Of a stretch of DNA of 52,517 bases, positions 33,985 through 41,467 are shown one piece after another. Positions within the stretch are counted from its first letter, which is position 1. The number at the start of each line of letters is the position of its first letter. The stretch comes from Labilithrix sp. (GTDB taxonomy: Bacteria; Myxococcota_A; Polyangia; Polyangiales; Polyangiaceae): positions 1 through 52,517 of the forward strand of contig JAHBWD010000062.1 in NCBI GenBank assembly GCA_019637175.1, written 5' to 3'. The notes beneath the pieces are model-generated. The model was given only the letters and a program-made list of their open reading frames with translations. It did not search any database and was not told the DNA's origin. Made by a program: the position numbers and the translations under genes.

Positions 33985-35689
33985 GGCGCCGGTGGGCGAG
34001 GTCGAGCCGTGGGCCGACCGCGCGGATCGCGCGCTCCCACTCGACCTGGACGCCCGAGAGATCATCGTCGAGCGGCGCTGCGCTCGATGTCGTCGCGCCG
34101 CCCCAGAGCGACGGCTCGCCGTAGAAGTACTGCGCGATCGACGGGGAGCCCGCGAAGTCGTGCGTGAGGATGCGGTCGCGACACGACGTGTCGAGCGCCG
34201 CTGCCGGCGCCGCGAGGAACTGGCGCCACACGTTCATGCCGCACGTCTCCGTGCCCGGCCACGTGCTCGTCGGCGACTGCGTGAGCGTGCAGTGCGCCGC
34301 GCGCGGCAACAGGACGAGCGACTGCGCCGGCATCGCATAGTGGGGTGCGATCTGTTCGGCGAACTCTTGAGGAGTCTGCGGATCGAGCGTGCCGTTCAAC
34401 ATGAGGATGGGCACGTTCGAGCTCGGATACTTTCCTACCCACTCGTCGTGGGGGTAGCGCGGCCACGACTCCCACACGTCGCGGACCGTCGCGTCGAACG
34501 TCGTGAAGACGGGATCGTCGAAGAGCGCCTCGAGATCGGCGGAGAGCGCGGGCGGATCCTCTTCGAGCTCGGAGAACGCGATGTGAAGGCCGAGGACCTC
34601 CGACGAGAGCTCTCCCGCGGGCGCGAACGGTCCGCCGGGCGCGCGCGAGAGCGCCGCGGTCATGTGCTCGAGCGCCGCCGCGTCGTCGGGCGAGCAGCGC
34701 ACGATGCGGTACGCCGTCGACGGGATGAGAACGCGAAGGTCGAAGCTCGCGATGAAGTACGAGAAGAGCTGGCGGAGCGCCGCGGCGTCGACGCCGGCGA
34801 TACCAGGGCAGGTGCCGGCATCGGCGATGGCGAGCGCCTCCTTCACCGTCGCGATCGGATTCGGACCGAGCTTCTCGGCGCACGACGCGTTGGCCGCACA
34901 CTCGCCGAGGTACTTCTTGCCGATGCGATCGAACCAGTATCCGATCTTCATGTAGCTGCAGAGCCCCGCCTGGCAGACGCCGTCGAGCGTCACGGCCGTC
35001 GGCTGGGTCGGGAAGATCTGCAAGTAGCGCTGCGCGAGGTACGTTCCGTACGACACGCCGTAGACGTGCACCTCTTGCCCCTCGGCCCGCGTTCGCTCGA
35101 TCGCGTAGCCGAGGTCGCGCGCCGCGTTGGTCGTCGTGAACGCGGCGAAGCCCGAGGCGCCCCACTCCGCTTGCGCCTCGGCGGCGCACGCGCGGGGGTC
35201 GAAGTGCCGCTTCGCCATCGCGTTGGGACATCCGAGGTAGGCCGAGCGCCCCGTTCCACGATGATCGGGGACGTAGACGTCGAAGGCCGGAGCCTTCGAC
35301 ACGACCTCGTCGGCGAGCGTCTCGAGAGTGTCGCCGGCGCCGCCGGGGCCTCCCTGCAAGAGCCAGAGCTGCTTGTGCGCGCCCGACGACGTGCCGGGGA
35401 GACGCTTGACGAAGTACGTCACCCTGCGTCCGCCGGGATCGTTCCAATCGAGCGGCACGGTGATGTTCGCGCACTCCGCGCGCGTGCCGCGCCCGCCGGT
35501 TCGCAGCGGGCACTTCTCCCACGTGATCGGCGCAGAAGGCGTCGCCTGCGGCGAGATCACGGCCTCGGGCGACGCGCCCGACGGCAGCGACGCGGAGAGC
35601 GGATCGTCGGTACATCCAGGGAGCGCGAGGGCGAGGCAAGCAAAAAGCGCCGAGGCGGCGCGTCGAAGCAGAGGCATCGCGCCCCACAT
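33974..35689 (-). CDS. secreted alpha/beta hydrolase, tripeptidyl-peptidase (TAP)-like lipoprotein
   Basis: About 571 residues from the ATG at 35689; an ATG at 35677 is the alternative. The lipoprotein signal ends LALALPGC. The core is the TAP/prolyl-aminopeptidase type: NITVPLDWNDPGGRRVTYFVKR, oxyanion-side LLQGGPGGAGDT, nucleophile elbow VYGVSYGTYLAQR with the catalytic Ser, and near the C-terminus ILMLNGTLDPQTP (Asp) and PRAAHCTLTQ (His). A cap domain of about 150 residues with several cysteines lies between. It probably cleaves short peptides or amides outside the inner membrane, consistent with a proteolytic predatory lifestyle, though this is inference. Confidence 0.9.
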   Translation of the reverse strand: MWGAMPLLRRAASALFACLALALPGCTDDPLSASLPSGASPEAVISPQATPSAPITWEKCPLRTGGRGTRAECANITVPLDWNDPGGRRVTYFVKRLPGTSSGAHKQLWLLQGGPGGAGDTLETLADEVVSKAPAFDVYVPDHRGTGRSAYLGCPNAMAKRHFDPRACAAEAQAEWGASGFAAFTTTNAARDLGYAIERTRAEGQEVHVYGVSYGTYLAQRYLQIFPTQPTAVTLDGVCQAGLCSYMKIGYWFDRIGKKYLGECAANASCAEKLGPNPIATVKEALAIADAGTCPGIAGVDAAALRQLFSYFIASFDLRVLIPSTAYRIVRCSPDDAAALEHMTAALSRAPGGPFAPAGELSSEVLGLHIAFSELEEDPPALSADLEALFDDPVFTTFDATVRDVWESWPRYPHDEWVGKYPSSNVPILMLNGTLDPQTPQEFAEQIAPHYAMPAQSLVLLPRAAHCTLTQSPTSTWPGTETCGMNVWRQFLAAPAAALDTSCRDRILTHDFAGSPSIAQYFYGEPSLWGGATTSSAAPLDDDLSGVQVEWERAIRAVGPRLDLAHRRRAD

Positions 35690-35786
35690 GCAGCGGGTGT
35701 ACCTCTCGAATTCGCGGGACAAACGCGACGCGCGCAAGGCAGAGCGTGCGAATCTTGTCGTCGCCGGCGCCGGTTGCGCTAACGGC

Positions 35787-36422
35787 TCACGCGTCGTAGC
35801 GGCTGATCTCGAGCCCCGAGCCGACGGGGACGAGGATGCTCGTCATCTTCGGCTTCGATCGGATCGCCGCCTGATACTTCATCACCGCTTCGCGCGCCGA
35901 CGCGGGCTCGATCATGTTGTCGCTCACGACGATCGCGCCCGATCGCAGCTTCGGGTGGAACTTCGCGAGGCACGGCTCGTAGAGGCTCTTCCACAGATCG
36001 ACGAGCACGAAGTCGAGGCCCTCGGAGAGCTCGTCGATCATCGTCACCGCGTCGCCGACGCGAAAGTCGACGACGTCGGAGAGGCCCGCCTTCTTCGACA
36101 TGTCGCGCGCGTACGCCGACTTCTTCTCGGACAGCTCCATCGTCACGACGCGGCCGCCGCTCGCGCGCGCGGCCTCGGCGAGCCAGACGGTCGAGTAGCC
36201 GTACGACGTGCCGAGCTCGAGGATCGTCGGCGCCTTCAGGCTCTTGGCGAGGATGTTGAGGAGGCGGCCGCTCTCTGGGCCGACGGGGAGGAGAAACTCG
36301 TCGATCGTCGCGTCGAACGTGCCCTCTTCGACGGCGCGGCGGATGCGCGGTCGCTCGCTCTCGATCCGCGCGTGGTACGCGTCCAACACCTTCCACACGG
36401 CCGGATCGATCGAAGGCTCCAT
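35787..36422 (-). CDS. class I SAM-dependent O-methyltransferase
   Basis: A 211-residue protein from the ATG at 36422. The SAM loop is in APTILELGTSYGYSTVWLAEA, strand-2 acid in RVVTMELSEKK, motif II in DFVLVDLWKSLYEPCL and VVSDNMIEPA. This is the layout of catechol- or caffeoyl-CoA-type O-methyltransferases. The N-terminal helix (AVWKVLDAYHARIESERPRI) is the usual dimerisation arm. The acceptor is unknown. It lies 97 bp from the hydrolase gene on the same strand. Confidence 0.9.
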   Translation of the reverse strand: MEPSIDPAVWKVLDAYHARIESERPRIRRAVEEGTFDATIDEFLLPVGPESGRLLNILAKSLKAPTILELGTSYGYSTVWLAEAARASGGRVVTMELSEKKSAYARDMSKKAGLSDVVDFRVGDAVTMIDELSEGLDFVLVDLWKSLYEPCLAKFHPKLRSGAIVVSDNMIEPASAREAVMKYQAAIRSKPKMTSILVPVGSGLEISRYDA

Positions 36423-36643
36423 GCGGGTACTCTCGCGCGGAATCTTGCGCGCGTCACCCGAAAGGACGTCACCCGAGGAGGCGACGTATCGGGGGTGTCT
36501 CTCGCGCGCTCGACCGCGCTCGACGCGCTTCCGCGCCCTTACGCGCGCTCGGCGATGGCGCGCTCGTTGCGATGAGGAGCCGTGACGCGCGGTCACGCCG
36601 GAGCCGCGCGATACACCTCCGCATCCAGGCACTGGAGATCGTC

Positions 36644-38755
36644 GTGCGCAACCGAACCGTCCTCACCGCCGTCCTCGCTGCTCTCGTTCTCGCCCCCGTC
36701 GCAGGCTGCGCCGGCGAAGCCGAGGAGGCGCCGGAGAACGTCGCGTCGACCGAGCAGGCCCTGTCGTTCCCGTCGTTCACGCCGCCAAAGGTCGAGATCC
36801 CGAAGCCCGACACGAGCGGCCTCCAGCTCGCCGTCGAGCGAGGCACCGCCCTCGGGCGCAACGGCGTCGCCGGCGTCGACGGCTTCACCTGGCTCGTGCT
36901 CGCGCCGAACGGTGAGAAGCCGTTCGTCTTCCGCGCCGCCAACGACGCGGTGAAGGCCGTCGCCGACGGCTTCGAGGTCAAGGGCGAGCTCGTGCTCGAT
37001 ACGCCGAGCGGCCCGATGTCGTTCGGCTCGGCGGAGGCGTCGTTCGAGTGGGGCCCCGACAAGAGCATCGGCTTCGCGAAGGTGAAAGGGCTCGTCGACC
37101 TCCCGTTCCCCGGCGCGGGCGCGCTCCAGGGCGTCGCGCTCTCGAGCATCGTGAGGGGTCAGATCGGCTACGACGCCGGCGCGAACCTCACCGCGATCGA
37201 CGCGCCGCTCGCGCAAGATCGCCACTACCTCTACGTCGACGTCGCGGCGGGCCTCGAGGCCAAGAGCGGGATCGTGACGTTCACCGCGCCGGGCGGCAAG
37301 AGCCTGCGTGTCGTGCTCGATCCGACCGATCCTTCGCTCTTCTTCACCGGCAGCGTGCTCGGCATGGATCAGCTCGGCAAGATCGAGAACGTCGCCGTCG
37401 GCGTCTCGACGCGCGGGCTCATTCCCTTCCAGCCCGAGGTCACGTGGGGCATCGAGAACCAGGTCAAGGCGATGACGGGCCACCTCTACCTCGCGGGCGA
37501 GGTGCCGCTCTCGAAGTACCCGATGTCGATCGACGGAAAGATCGTCGTCAACGTCGATCCCGACGACACCGGCAAGCCGGCGTTCTCGAACGGCGGCAGC
37601 GGCATCTCGCTCGCGGCGAACGGCACCGTGAACGTGAAGGTCGACTTCATCCCGACCATCGACATCAGCTTCCCCGTCGTGAAGGCGACGATGGGCGGCA
37701 AGATCACCGCCGCCGAGCAGTACGGCTACTTCAGCGGCGAGGCCGACTCCGACATCCGCTGGATCCCCACGGTGATCCCGCTCCGCCCCGCGGGCAAGGT
37801 GAAGATCGCCGGCCTCTTGCACTCGAACATCGACAAGTCGTTCCTCAAGGCGGAGGGCGGCTACTACCTCGCGCCGACGATGATGAACGACGTGCTCGGC
37901 CTGAACCTCCAGGAGATCGAGCTCGCGCAAGCGAAGATGCAGATCGACAAGACGGGCTTCCGCGTGCAAGGCACCGCGGCCACGCCGCTGCATCACGCGC
38001 TCGCGCCCCAGGGCAACGTCGCCGTCGACGCCTTCTTCAGCGGCAAGCCGAGCAGCTGGTACGCGACGATGAACGGCAACTTCACGATCGCCGGCTTCCC
38101 GCTCGCGTCTGCGAGCGCGACGGCGTCGCCGAGCGGGCTCGTCGTCGGCGGCTCGTACAAGACGCCGCTCTCGTCGGTGAACATGAACGGCAAGATCACG
38201 AACGCCGGCCCGAGCCTCAGCGGCACGGCGAGCGTCACGATCCCCGTCGTCGCCCCGAAGACGTTCACCGTCGTCAAGCAGCACGTGTCGTGCGGAACGA
38301 ACATGGTCAAGAGCGCGGCGCTCTGCGGCTCGGACATCGGCGAGAGCGCCGCCGAGTGCGGCACGAAGAAGGTGACCGACGGCGCGAAGTGCGGCTGGGA
38401 CGTGGTGAGCAGCGCGACCAAGTGCCTCGGGTGCATCGTCGGCAAGTGCTCGTGCAAGGTGCCGAAGAGCTGCGACATCCCGAAGTCGTGCCCCATCGCG
38501 AAGACCTGCCCGCAGCTCAAGTCGTGCCCGGTGCCGGAGACGACGCCCGCCTTCGCGTTCGGCGAGTTCAGGGGCACCGTCACCGTCGCGGTCGGCCCGA
38601 GCGGCGCCTCGGCCTCGCTCTCCGGTCAGTTCTGCAGCAACGAGACGAACACGTGCTTCGCGCTGCCGAGCGCCGGCGCGACCCTCGGCGCGTCGCCGAA
38701 GGCGTGCGTGAGCGGCGTGCCCGGCGCGAGCGGCACCTTCTGCGCTTCGTTCTGA
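36644..38755 (+). CDS. large lipoprotein with period-11 and period-6 cysteine repeats
   Basis: A 703-residue protein with a GTG start after GGAG. The signal ends LAPVAGC, and an EQALSFPSF motif follows, as in several myxobacterial lipoproteins. About 500 residues of beta-rich repeats have no family I can name (FTWLVLAPNGEKPFVFRA, YLYVDVAAGLEAKSGIVTF, FIPTIDISFPVVKATMGGKI). Then cysteines 550, 561, 572, 583 and 594 recur every 11 residues with CGxxxVxSxxxC spacing, and cysteines 604, 610, 616, 622 and 628 recur every 6 (xxPKSC). The final 70 residues form another beta region with two cysteine pairs. Export and disulfide bonding are expected. Confidence 0.82.
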   Translation: MRNRTVLTAVLAALVLAPVAGCAGEAEEAPENVASTEQALSFPSFTPPKVEIPKPDTSGLQLAVERGTALGRNGVAGVDGFTWLVLAPNGEKPFVFRAANDAVKAVADGFEVKGELVLDTPSGPMSFGSAEASFEWGPDKSIGFAKVKGLVDLPFPGAGALQGVALSSIVRGQIGYDAGANLTAIDAPLAQDRHYLYVDVAAGLEAKSGIVTFTAPGGKSLRVVLDPTDPSLFFTGSVLGMDQLGKIENVAVGVSTRGLIPFQPEVTWGIENQVKAMTGHLYLAGEVPLSKYPMSIDGKIVVNVDPDDTGKPAFSNGGSGISLAANGTVNVKVDFIPTIDISFPVVKATMGGKITAAEQYGYFSGEADSDIRWIPTVIPLRPAGKVKIAGLLHSNIDKSFLKAEGGYYLAPTMMNDVLGLNLQEIELAQAKMQIDKTGFRVQGTAATPLHHALAPQGNVAVDAFFSGKPSSWYATMNGNFTIAGFPLASASATASPSGLVVGGSYKTPLSSVNMNGKITNAGPSLSGTASVTIPVVAPKTFTVVKQHVSCGTNMVKSAALCGSDIGESAAECGTKKVTDGAKCGWDVVSSATKCLGCIVGKCSCKVPKSCDIPKSCPIAKTCPQLKSCPVPETTPAFAFGEFRGTVTVAVGPSGASASLSGQFCSNETNTCFALPSAGATLGASPKACVSGVPGASGTFCASF

Positions 38756-38764
38756 CGGCTCGCT

Positions 38765-38792
38765 CGCGGCGCGCGGTCAGCCGCGCGCCGCG
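38765..38792. terminator. perfect 12-bp stem bidirectional terminator
   Basis: Bases 38765-38776 and 38781-38792 form a perfect 12-bp GC stem with loop TCAG, between two convergent genes. The loop contains the stop codon of the minus-strand gene, whose last codons lie in one arm. It lacks a T-tract but its position and stability make it a strong candidate. Confidence 0.65.
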
Positions 38793-39640
38793 GGCGCGAG
38801 CACCTCGCGCGCGAAGTCGTCGGCCGATCGCGGCGCGTGACCCGTGATGCGCGCGACGTCTTCGGTCGTGAAGTCGCCCCAGCCTCTCGCGTACGCCGTG
38901 CAGTAGTCGCGCACGACGTTCACCGTCCAGTCGTCGACGCCGAACCTACGAAGGGCCTCGGCGGCGGCCTCGGGCGGAACCGCCTGATAGGCGACGTCGC
39001 GGCCGAGGGCGCGGCCGATCGCGGCGGCGACGGCGTGATAGTCGACGCTCGCGGGGCCCGTGAGCTCGAACGTTCCGCCGTCGAAGCGGTCCGTCGTCGC
39101 GGCGACCACGACGGCGTCGGCCACGTCGCGCGTGTCGACGATGCCCATGCGAGCCTCACCGACGCCCCAGTAGATCTTTCCCTCCGAGAGGATCGTCGGC
39201 AGCGAGGCGAAGAGGTTCTGGAAGAACAGGTGCGGCCGCAGGATGACGTGGGTGAGGCCCGAAGCCTTCAGCGCCGCCTCCGTGCGCGCGTGCTGGCGCG
39301 TGTTGTCGGTCGGTCCGTCGGCATCGGCCTTGAGCGCGGAGACGCGCACGATCTTGCGGACGCCGGCGCTCTTGGCGGCCGCGAGCGCGCGCGACGTCTG
39401 CGCGTCGGCGTGGGCGTTGGCCGCGGTGATCAGCACGAGGGTGTCGGCGCCGGAGAAGGCGCGCTCGAGCGACGCGGCGTCCTCGAACGATCCGACGGCG
39501 ACGCGTGCTCCCGCGGCCTCGAGCGGCGCGCCCTTCGCCGAATCGCGGGCGAGGGCGACGACGGAGACGCCCTTCGACGCGAGCTCGGTGGTGACGCGGC
39601 GGCCGATGTTCCCGGTGGCTCCAGTGACGACGATGTTCAT
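38777..39640 (-). CDS. NmrA-like NAD(P)-binding oxidoreductase
   Basis: A 287-residue protein from the ATG at 39640 (MNIVVTGATGNIGRR), the Rossmann GxxGxxG start of atypical short-chain dehydrogenases. Further support is VALARDSAKGAPL, DTLVLITAANAHAD, VRVSALKAD, ILRPHLFFQNL and GIVDTRDVADAVVVA. There is no YxxxK catalytic pair, so it is an NmrA/quinone-reductase-like sensor or reductase. It is divergent from a LysR gene 64 bp away, which probably regulates it. The substrate is unknown. Confidence 0.9.
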   Translation of the reverse strand: MNIVVTGATGNIGRRVTTELASKGVSVVALARDSAKGAPLEAAGARVAVGSFEDAASLERAFSGADTLVLITAANAHADAQTSRALAAAKSAGVRKIVRVSALKADADGPTDNTRQHARTEAALKASGLTHVILRPHLFFQNLFASLPTILSEGKIYWGVGEARMGIVDTRDVADAVVVAATTDRFDGGTFELTGPASVDYHAVAAAIGRALGRDVAYQAVPPEAAAEALRRFGVDDWTVNVVRDYCTAYARGWGDFTTEDVARITGHAPRSADDFAREVLAPAARG

Positions 39641-39704
39641 GCGTCCCATGATGGCGCTGCCCGCATCGACGCACTAGTATGACGAATCAAGAGACACTTT
39701 TGTC

Positions 39705-40646
39705 ATGAACGCAAAAGTAATCCCTCGCGAGACGCCCGATCTCAACGACGTCGCGCTGTTCGTCCAGGTCGTGCGCGCGGCGAGCTTCTCGATCGCGGCG
39801 CGGGAGCACGGCGTCCCGGTGTCGACGGTGAGCCGGCGGGTCGCCCGGCTCGAGGCGCGCCTCGGCACGCGGCTCCTCGAGCGAACGACGCGTCGCCTTC
39901 GCCTCACCGACGTCGGCGGGCGCTACTTCGAGCACGCCGAGCGCGCGCTCGACGAGCTCACCGAAGGCAACCGCCACGTGCGCGCGCTCCACGCCGTTCC
40001 GCGCGGGCGCGTGCGCATCACCGCGCCGGTCGGCGTCGGCCCTCGGCTCGCCAGCGCGATCGCGCCGTATCTGCTCGCCACGCCGCTCGTGTCGATCGAG
40101 ATCGATCTCACCGAGCGCCGCGTCGACATCCTCGGCGAGGGCTTCGACATCGCGATCCGCGCGGGCGCGCTCGACGACGGCGACTTCGTGGCGCGCAAGC
40201 TCTTCGACGCGACGCGCGGCCTGTTCGCGAGCAAGGCGTACCTCGCGCGCCGCGGGCGCCCGAAGCGGCTCGCCGATCTCGCGTCGCACGATCTCGTCGC
40301 GACGCGCGCTTCGCCGAACGGCGCGACGTGGGATCTCGTCGTCGATCCCGACGACGCGGGGCGCGGCCGCCGTCATCGCTTCGCGTTCAAGCCGCGCCTC
40401 GTCGTCAACGAGCTGCTCGCCGCGAGGCACGCCGCGATCGCGGGCGCCGGCGTCACGCTCTTGCCCACGGCGCAGGTCGAGCCGGGCACGCTCGAGCGCG
40501 TCCTCCCGAAGATCGCGGGCGAGCCCGGCGGGCTGTGGCTGCTCTATCCGGCGCAGCGGAGGCTCACCGCGGCGGCGCGCTCGTGCATCGAGCACTTGCT
40601 CTCGACGATCCCCGCCGGCTTCTCTGCGTCGAAGTCCGCCGGGTGA
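39705..40646 (+). CDS. LysR-family transcriptional regulator
   Basis: A 313-residue protein. The N-terminal winged helix is plain: DVALFVQVVRAASFSIAAREHGVPVSTVSRRVARLEARLGTRLLERTTRRLRLTDVG in pieces along residues 14-70. The effector domain includes GRVRITAPVGVG and VDILGEGFDIAIRAGAL. This is the CrgA/AaeR-like LysR subgroup that controls an adjacent oxidoreductase. The 64-bp gap to the divergent NmrA gene includes an AT-containing stretch around CACTAGTATGACGAATCAAG. Confidence 0.92.
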   Translation: MNAKVIPRETPDLNDVALFVQVVRAASFSIAAREHGVPVSTVSRRVARLEARLGTRLLERTTRRLRLTDVGGRYFEHAERALDELTEGNRHVRALHAVPRGRVRITAPVGVGPRLASAIAPYLLATPLVSIEIDLTERRVDILGEGFDIAIRAGALDDGDFVARKLFDATRGLFASKAYLARRGRPKRLADLASHDLVATRASPNGATWDLVVDPDDAGRGRRHRFAFKPRLVVNELLAARHAAIAGAGVTLLPTAQVEPGTLERVLPKIAGEPGGLWLLYPAQRRLTAAARSCIEHLLSTIPAGFSASKSAG

Positions 40647-40655
40647 TCGCGACGA

Positions 40656-41426
40656 TCAGGCGTGCCCGGGGTGATGCCGGTGCCGAATGACGTTGCGCTC
40701 GGAGACGCGGCGCCGACTGTGGAACGGCTTGACGAGCGCGACGCCCGCGATGAAGCCGCCGATGTGCGCGAAGACGGCGACGCCGCCCGAGCTGACCTCG
40801 GCCGAGAGGAGCTGCGGGAGACCCGCGACGACCTGCAGGCCAATCCACACGAGGAGCATCACGTACGCGGGGACGGTCATGATCGTCCAGAAGAACGGCA
40901 GCGGCACGAGCACCTTCACGCGCACGCGCGGGTAGAGCACGAGGTAGGCCCCGAGCACACCGGAGATCGCGCCGGACGCTCCGACCATCGGCGCGGTCGC
41001 GCTCGGCTGGAGCACGACCTGGAGCGCCGCCGCGGCGAGACCGCAGACGACGTAGAAGACGACGTACCTGATGCGTCCCATGCTGTCTTCGACGTTGTTG
41101 CCGAAGACCCAGAGGAACAGCGCGTTGCCGATGATGTGCGCCCACCCGCCGTGGAGGAACATCGACGTCACCGGCGTGAGCCAGCTCTGCGACGTCGTCT
41201 CGACGAGACACGCGAGGTCGCGGGTGATCGGCACCGTCGCGCCGGCCTTCGCGCGGCCCGTGATCTCCGCCGGCACGAGGCCCCAGTCGCAGATCGAGCG
41301 CGCGAGCGCGACCTCGTCGATGCCGGCGTGCTGCACGAAGACCCACACGGTGCCGAGCGTCACGAGGAGCGCGACCGTCACGACCGGCGGGCGCAAGGTC
41401 GGGTTCTCGTCGCTGATCGGGAGCAT
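40656..41426 (-). CDS. rhomboid-family intramembrane serine protease
   Basis: A 256-residue protein from the ATG at 41426. It opens with the common MLPISDENPTLRPP start and has six or more hydrophobic spans. Catalytic Ser is in GASGAISGVLGAY and catalytic His in AHIGGFIAG. The L1-loop WLTPVTSMFLHGGWAHIIGNALFLWVFGNNVED stretch and GxxxxxxYxxxG-type features are the family hallmarks. It cleaves membrane protein substrates in the inner membrane; the target is unknown. The basic, His-rich C-terminus ends RHRHHPGHA. Confidence 0.93.
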   Translation of the reverse strand: MLPISDENPTLRPPVVTVALLVTLGTVWVFVQHAGIDEVALARSICDWGLVPAEITGRAKAGATVPITRDLACLVETTSQSWLTPVTSMFLHGGWAHIIGNALFLWVFGNNVEDSMGRIRYVVFYVVCGLAAAALQVVLQPSATAPMVGASGAISGVLGAYLVLYPRVRVKVLVPLPFFWTIMTVPAYVMLLVWIGLQVVAGLPQLLSAEVSSGGVAVFAHIGGFIAGVALVKPFHSRRRVSERNVIRHRHHPGHA

Positions 41427-41467
41427 GCGCGCGAGGCTGCACGGTGAGTGCCACCGAATGAGCCCGT

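Noticed and set aside
41438..41453. GG-N10-GC sigma-54-like match upstream of the rhomboid gene
   Set aside because: It would start transcription at about the ATG itself and the -12 box is GTGCA, not TTGCA; probably chance.
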